From: Methylobacteriaceae bacterium
GTDB lineage: Bacteria > Pseudomonadota > Alphaproteobacteria > Rhizobiales > Beijerinckiaceae
Reading direction: 5' to 3'
Assembly: GCA_031272615.1 (NCBI GenBank)
Contig: JAISTL010000035.1
Coordinates: 1-6,267 of the forward strand
Length of the DNA stretch: 6,267 nt
Made by a program: the position numbers and the translations under genes. Below the pieces are notes generated by a model. The model did no database searches, was not told the origin of the DNA, and saw only the letters and a program-made list of their open reading frames with translations. Shown piece by piece: positions 4,174-6,267 of this stretch; within the stretch, counting starts at the first letter, position 1, and the number at the start of each line of letters is the position of its first letter.

Positions 4174-6267
4174 GTGTCGATGATCACCCTCGCCATGTTT
4201 TCAGCCGGAGGTTTTCTGGCGGCCACGCTGTTGTGGCTGCTGATCATTCCGGTGGTGACGCGCTACACGCGCCGGTCGGCCCGCAAGCAGATCGAGGCGC
4301 AGTTCCCCATGACCGTGACGGAACTGGCGGCCCAGAAAGATCAGCTGCGCGCCGAATTCGCGGTGGAGCAGCGGCGCATCGAAAAGAAGGCGGAGGAAAT
4401 CCTCGAATCAAAACAGAAAGTCATGGATGAGCTGGGGGTCAGCACCGCCCGTCTCATCGAACTGGAAAACTATATCGCTGACCGGGACCGCACCATACAG
4501 CAGTTGACGGACGATTTTCAGAAAAGGGAACGGGACTTTTCTGAAATGGACCGCATCACCCACGCTCTCCAGGGCAATATCAAATCCATCAAGAAGGATT
4601 TGCGTGAACTGGAAAAGCGCCACCAAACCACGCTCGACGAACTTGAAACGGCCAGGAAAGACGTTCAGATGGCGAAGAGAACCATCGACTCCCTCAATAA
4701 GGATATCTTTGAGAAAGACCGTACTATTGAGGAGCTTCAGAGGGAATACGCGGAATTGCAGGCGACCGCCCAGGAGATGATCGGGGAGATCGAAAGCAAG
4801 CGTAAGGAAACACAGGATGAACTGACGCGGGTGACCGCGGAGCTGGAGGAAGCCAACAGGGCGTTGACCGAAAGCCGCGCCTCACTGGATACCACCCGCG
4901 AACAGTACCGGGTGGTGGAGGAGCAGTTCAGCGAGCTGCGCGCCAACGCCGAGGGCCGCATCAAGGCTCTGGAACGGGAGCGCGACGAGGCCACCGGCCA
5001 GCTGGACGGCACCAACAAGGCCCTCGCTTCGGCCCAAGCCCTGGCGCGGCAGCTGCGCGAGGAACTCTCCAAGACACAGCAGGAATCCTCGGAAATCGGC
5101 GAATCCTACAAGGAAGCGCTGGACGCCCTCAAGACATCGAAAACCGACCTGGTACGCACCCGGGACGAGCTGGACTCCACCAAGCGCGAACTGGAAGGTC
5201 TGGCCAATGACTTCGACCAGCTGACGGAGAACTCCAGCCAAATCATCACCGAGCTGGAAAACCAGTTTGACCAGCAGCAGCTTGTGCTCGAGCAAACCCA
5301 GGCCGATTTTGAAAAGACGGAACGGGAGCTTGCGGAGACGACCAAGGCGCTGGCGGAATTGCGCGCCCGCAGGTCCTCCACCGAGACCGAGCTGGAACAC
5401 ACCCGCGCGGCGTGGAACGCGGTGACCGAGGAACTGAATGAACACAAGGCTCTGCTCAATGACACCACCGCGGCGCTGCGCCGGACGGAAGAGAGCCTGA
5501 CGGCCCTGCGCGCCGAATACAACGAGATGGACTCCGGGCGGCGGCGCATGGCGACGGAGCTCTCGGAAATCCGCAGCCAGCTGGACCGCGCCTCCACCCA
5601 GCTCGACATCAAGACCGACATTCTGCAGCGCACCGAGCGCGAGCTTGTCGACATGAAGAAGGAATACGCCCGCATCAACGAAACCAACGCCACCCTGACG
5701 CGGGAACACGAAGACATGTCGGCCTCGTGGAAGAAGGCCGGCGGTGAGATTGAACGCCTGAAGGGCATGCTGGAGCATACCCAGACCGCGTTCAACGAGT
5801 TGCGTGCCGAGCACCGCAATTTCCTTGCCGATTATGACGCGGCGAAAAACGAGGTGCGGCTCGGCGCATCGGAACTGGCGGACATCAGGAACCAGCTGGC
5901 CCGCGCCCAGGAAACCGTTGCCGCGCTCAACCGCGACAAGACCGCGCTGGAAACCGAGCACTGGGAACGCCGCAAGGAGATGGAAAGCACCCGGATGCAT
6001 GCCGAGGAGCTCTCCGTTGCCCTGGAACAGACGCGCGGAGTTGTCGCCGACCTTACCGAAAAACAACGCCGGGCCGCTGAAATCGCCGAACGGGACAAGC
6101 AGCTTGCCGTTCAGCGCTACACCGAACTGCAGAAGCAATACATGCAGGCCGAGGAGGATTTCAAGAAGGCGCGGATTGAAGCGATGGAAGCCTCCCGCGA
6201 GGTGGAGGCCCTGCGCGGCAAACACGACACCCTGGAGCAGGATTACAAGCTGGTCCGCGACGAGTTG
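4174..6267 (+). CDS. Membrane-anchored long coiled-coil protein, 3' end missing
   Basis: The frame is open from GTG 4174 to the right edge: 698 codons with no stop, so the protein is longer. Residues 6-28 form one hydrophobic helix (LLWLLIIPVV at 19-28), followed at once by the basic run RYTRRSARK, which predicts the rest to be cytoplasmic. A segment at 49-69 contains TELAAQKDQLRAEFAVEQRR. I recall a similar 'AxKDQLRAEFA' block in uncharacterised coiled-coil proteins of Rhizobiales. From about residue 50 onward the chain is rich in Glu, Lys, Arg, Gln and Leu in heptads. I see no Pro after residue 45 and no Cys at all, which fits a continuous alpha-helical rod. From residue 385 a seven-heptad (49-residue) unit recurs. 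Similar low-level likeness to SMC, Crescentin or myosin would be compositional, so I give no function. Roles in cell shape, division or envelope organisation are possible. Confidence 0.88.
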   Translation, partial: MSMITLAMFSAGGFLAATLLWLLIIPVVTRYTRRSARKQIEAQFPMTVTELAAQKDQLRAEFAVEQRRIEKKAEEILESKQKVMDELGVSTARLIELENYIADRDRTIQQLTDDFQKRERDFSEMDRITHALQGNIKSIKKDLRELEKRHQTTLDELETARKDVQMAKRTIDSLNKDIFEKDRTIEELQREYAELQATAQEMIGEIESKRKETQDELTRVTAELEEANRALTESRASLDTTREQYRVVEEQFSELRANAEGRIKALERERDEATGQLDGTNKALASAQALARQLREELSKTQQESSEIGESYKEALDALKTSKTDLVRTRDELDSTKRELEGLANDFDQLTENSSQIITELENQFDQQQLVLEQTQADFEKTERELAETTKALAELRARRSSTETELEHTRAAWNAVTEELNEHKALLNDTTAALRRTEESLTALRAEYNEMDSGRRRMATELSEIRSQLDRASTQLDIKTDILQRTERELVDMKKEYARINETNATLTREHEDMSASWKKAGGEIERLKGMLEHTQTAFNELRAEHRNFLADYDAAKNEVRLGASELADIRNQLARAQETVAALNRDKTALETEHWERRKEMESTRMHAEELSVALEQTRGVVADLTEKQRRAAEIAERDKQLAVQRYTELQKQYMQAEEDFKKARIEAMEASREVEALRGKHDTLEQDYKLVRDEL
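5326..6060 (+). repeat. 49-residue (147-bp) tandem protein repeat in the coiled-coil rod
   Basis: Five units start at 5326, 5473, 5620, 5767 and 5914 (residues 385, 434, 483, 532 and 581). The core signature, L-x-x-T-x-x-x-[LF]-x-x-[LM]-[RK]-x-E-[YH], is clearest in units 2 to 4: ALRRTEESLTALRAEY, ILQRTERELVDMKKEY and MLEHTQTAFNELRAEH. Unit 1 keeps L, T, L, L and RA; unit 5 keeps TALxxEH. Hydrophobic residues also recur at unit positions 30, 37 and 44. The DNA has diverged, so the repeat is visible only in protein. Confidence 0.5.

Noticed and set aside
4882..6225. A 447-codon open frame on the minus strand opposite the coiled-coil gene
   Set aside because: The plus-strand frame there has a clear membrane segment and unbroken heptads. 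The minus frame is a repetitive Leu/Gly/Val/Phe-rich antisense translation with no domain, so it is an artefact of the GC-rich coding strand.
1..6267. CRISPR arrays, insertion sequences, attachment sites, rRNA or tRNA genes
   Set aside because: I found no regularly spaced direct repeats, no transposase or integrase, no terminal inverted repeats with target duplications, and no complete tRNA fold by eye.

Overview
The window looks like chromosomal DNA of a GC-rich alphaproteobacterium. The best lineage evidence is a full-length DUF1134 protein (3488-4063), a family I know mainly from Alphaproteobacteria. The N-terminus of the large coiled-coil protein after it also resembles anchored coiled-coil proteins of that class. 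I cannot name a genus.

Layout. (1) 2-418, plus strand: the 3' part of a gene cut by the left edge, resembling the DUF1629/Imm11 family of putative immunity proteins. (2) 470-1670, minus strand: an intrinsic terminator and a complete dihydroorotate-dehydrogenase-family flavoenzyme. (3) 1706-2725, minus strand: a cytosine-deaminase-like amidohydrolase, 35 bp upstream of the flavoenzyme and almost certainly in the same operon. (4) 2726-3487: a 762-bp region with no convincing gene. It is rich in RNA-type structure on the minus strand: two intrinsic terminators in series, each preceded by a further stem, all ahead of the amidohydrolase start. (5) 3488-4063, plus strand: an exported DUF1134 protein. 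(6) 4174 to the right edge, plus strand: an unfinished frame of 698 codons for a membrane-anchored coiled-coil protein. Its only prolines are near the membrane segment, and part of its rod shows a 49-residue periodicity.

How the parts may work together. The amidohydrolase and the flavoenzyme resemble the PyrC/PyrD pair of pyrimidine synthesis in enzyme superfamily. The amidohydrolase has cytosine-deaminase-like motifs but lacks the usual flanking beta-sandwich. A role in metabolism of a cyclic ureide or pyrimidine-like heterocycle is plausible, but the substrate cannot be read from sequence. The leader with serial terminators suggests control by attenuation or a riboswitch, or one or two small RNAs. 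The DUF1134 and coiled-coil genes run in the same direction, 110 bp apart with no clear terminator between them. Both products are envelope-associated: one is exported, the other is an inner-membrane protein with its rod predicted in the cytoplasm.

The best candidates for something undescribed are the leader at about 2753-3072, the minimal amidohydrolase plus flavoenzyme pair, and the 49-residue repeat rod. None is proven by the sequence alone.
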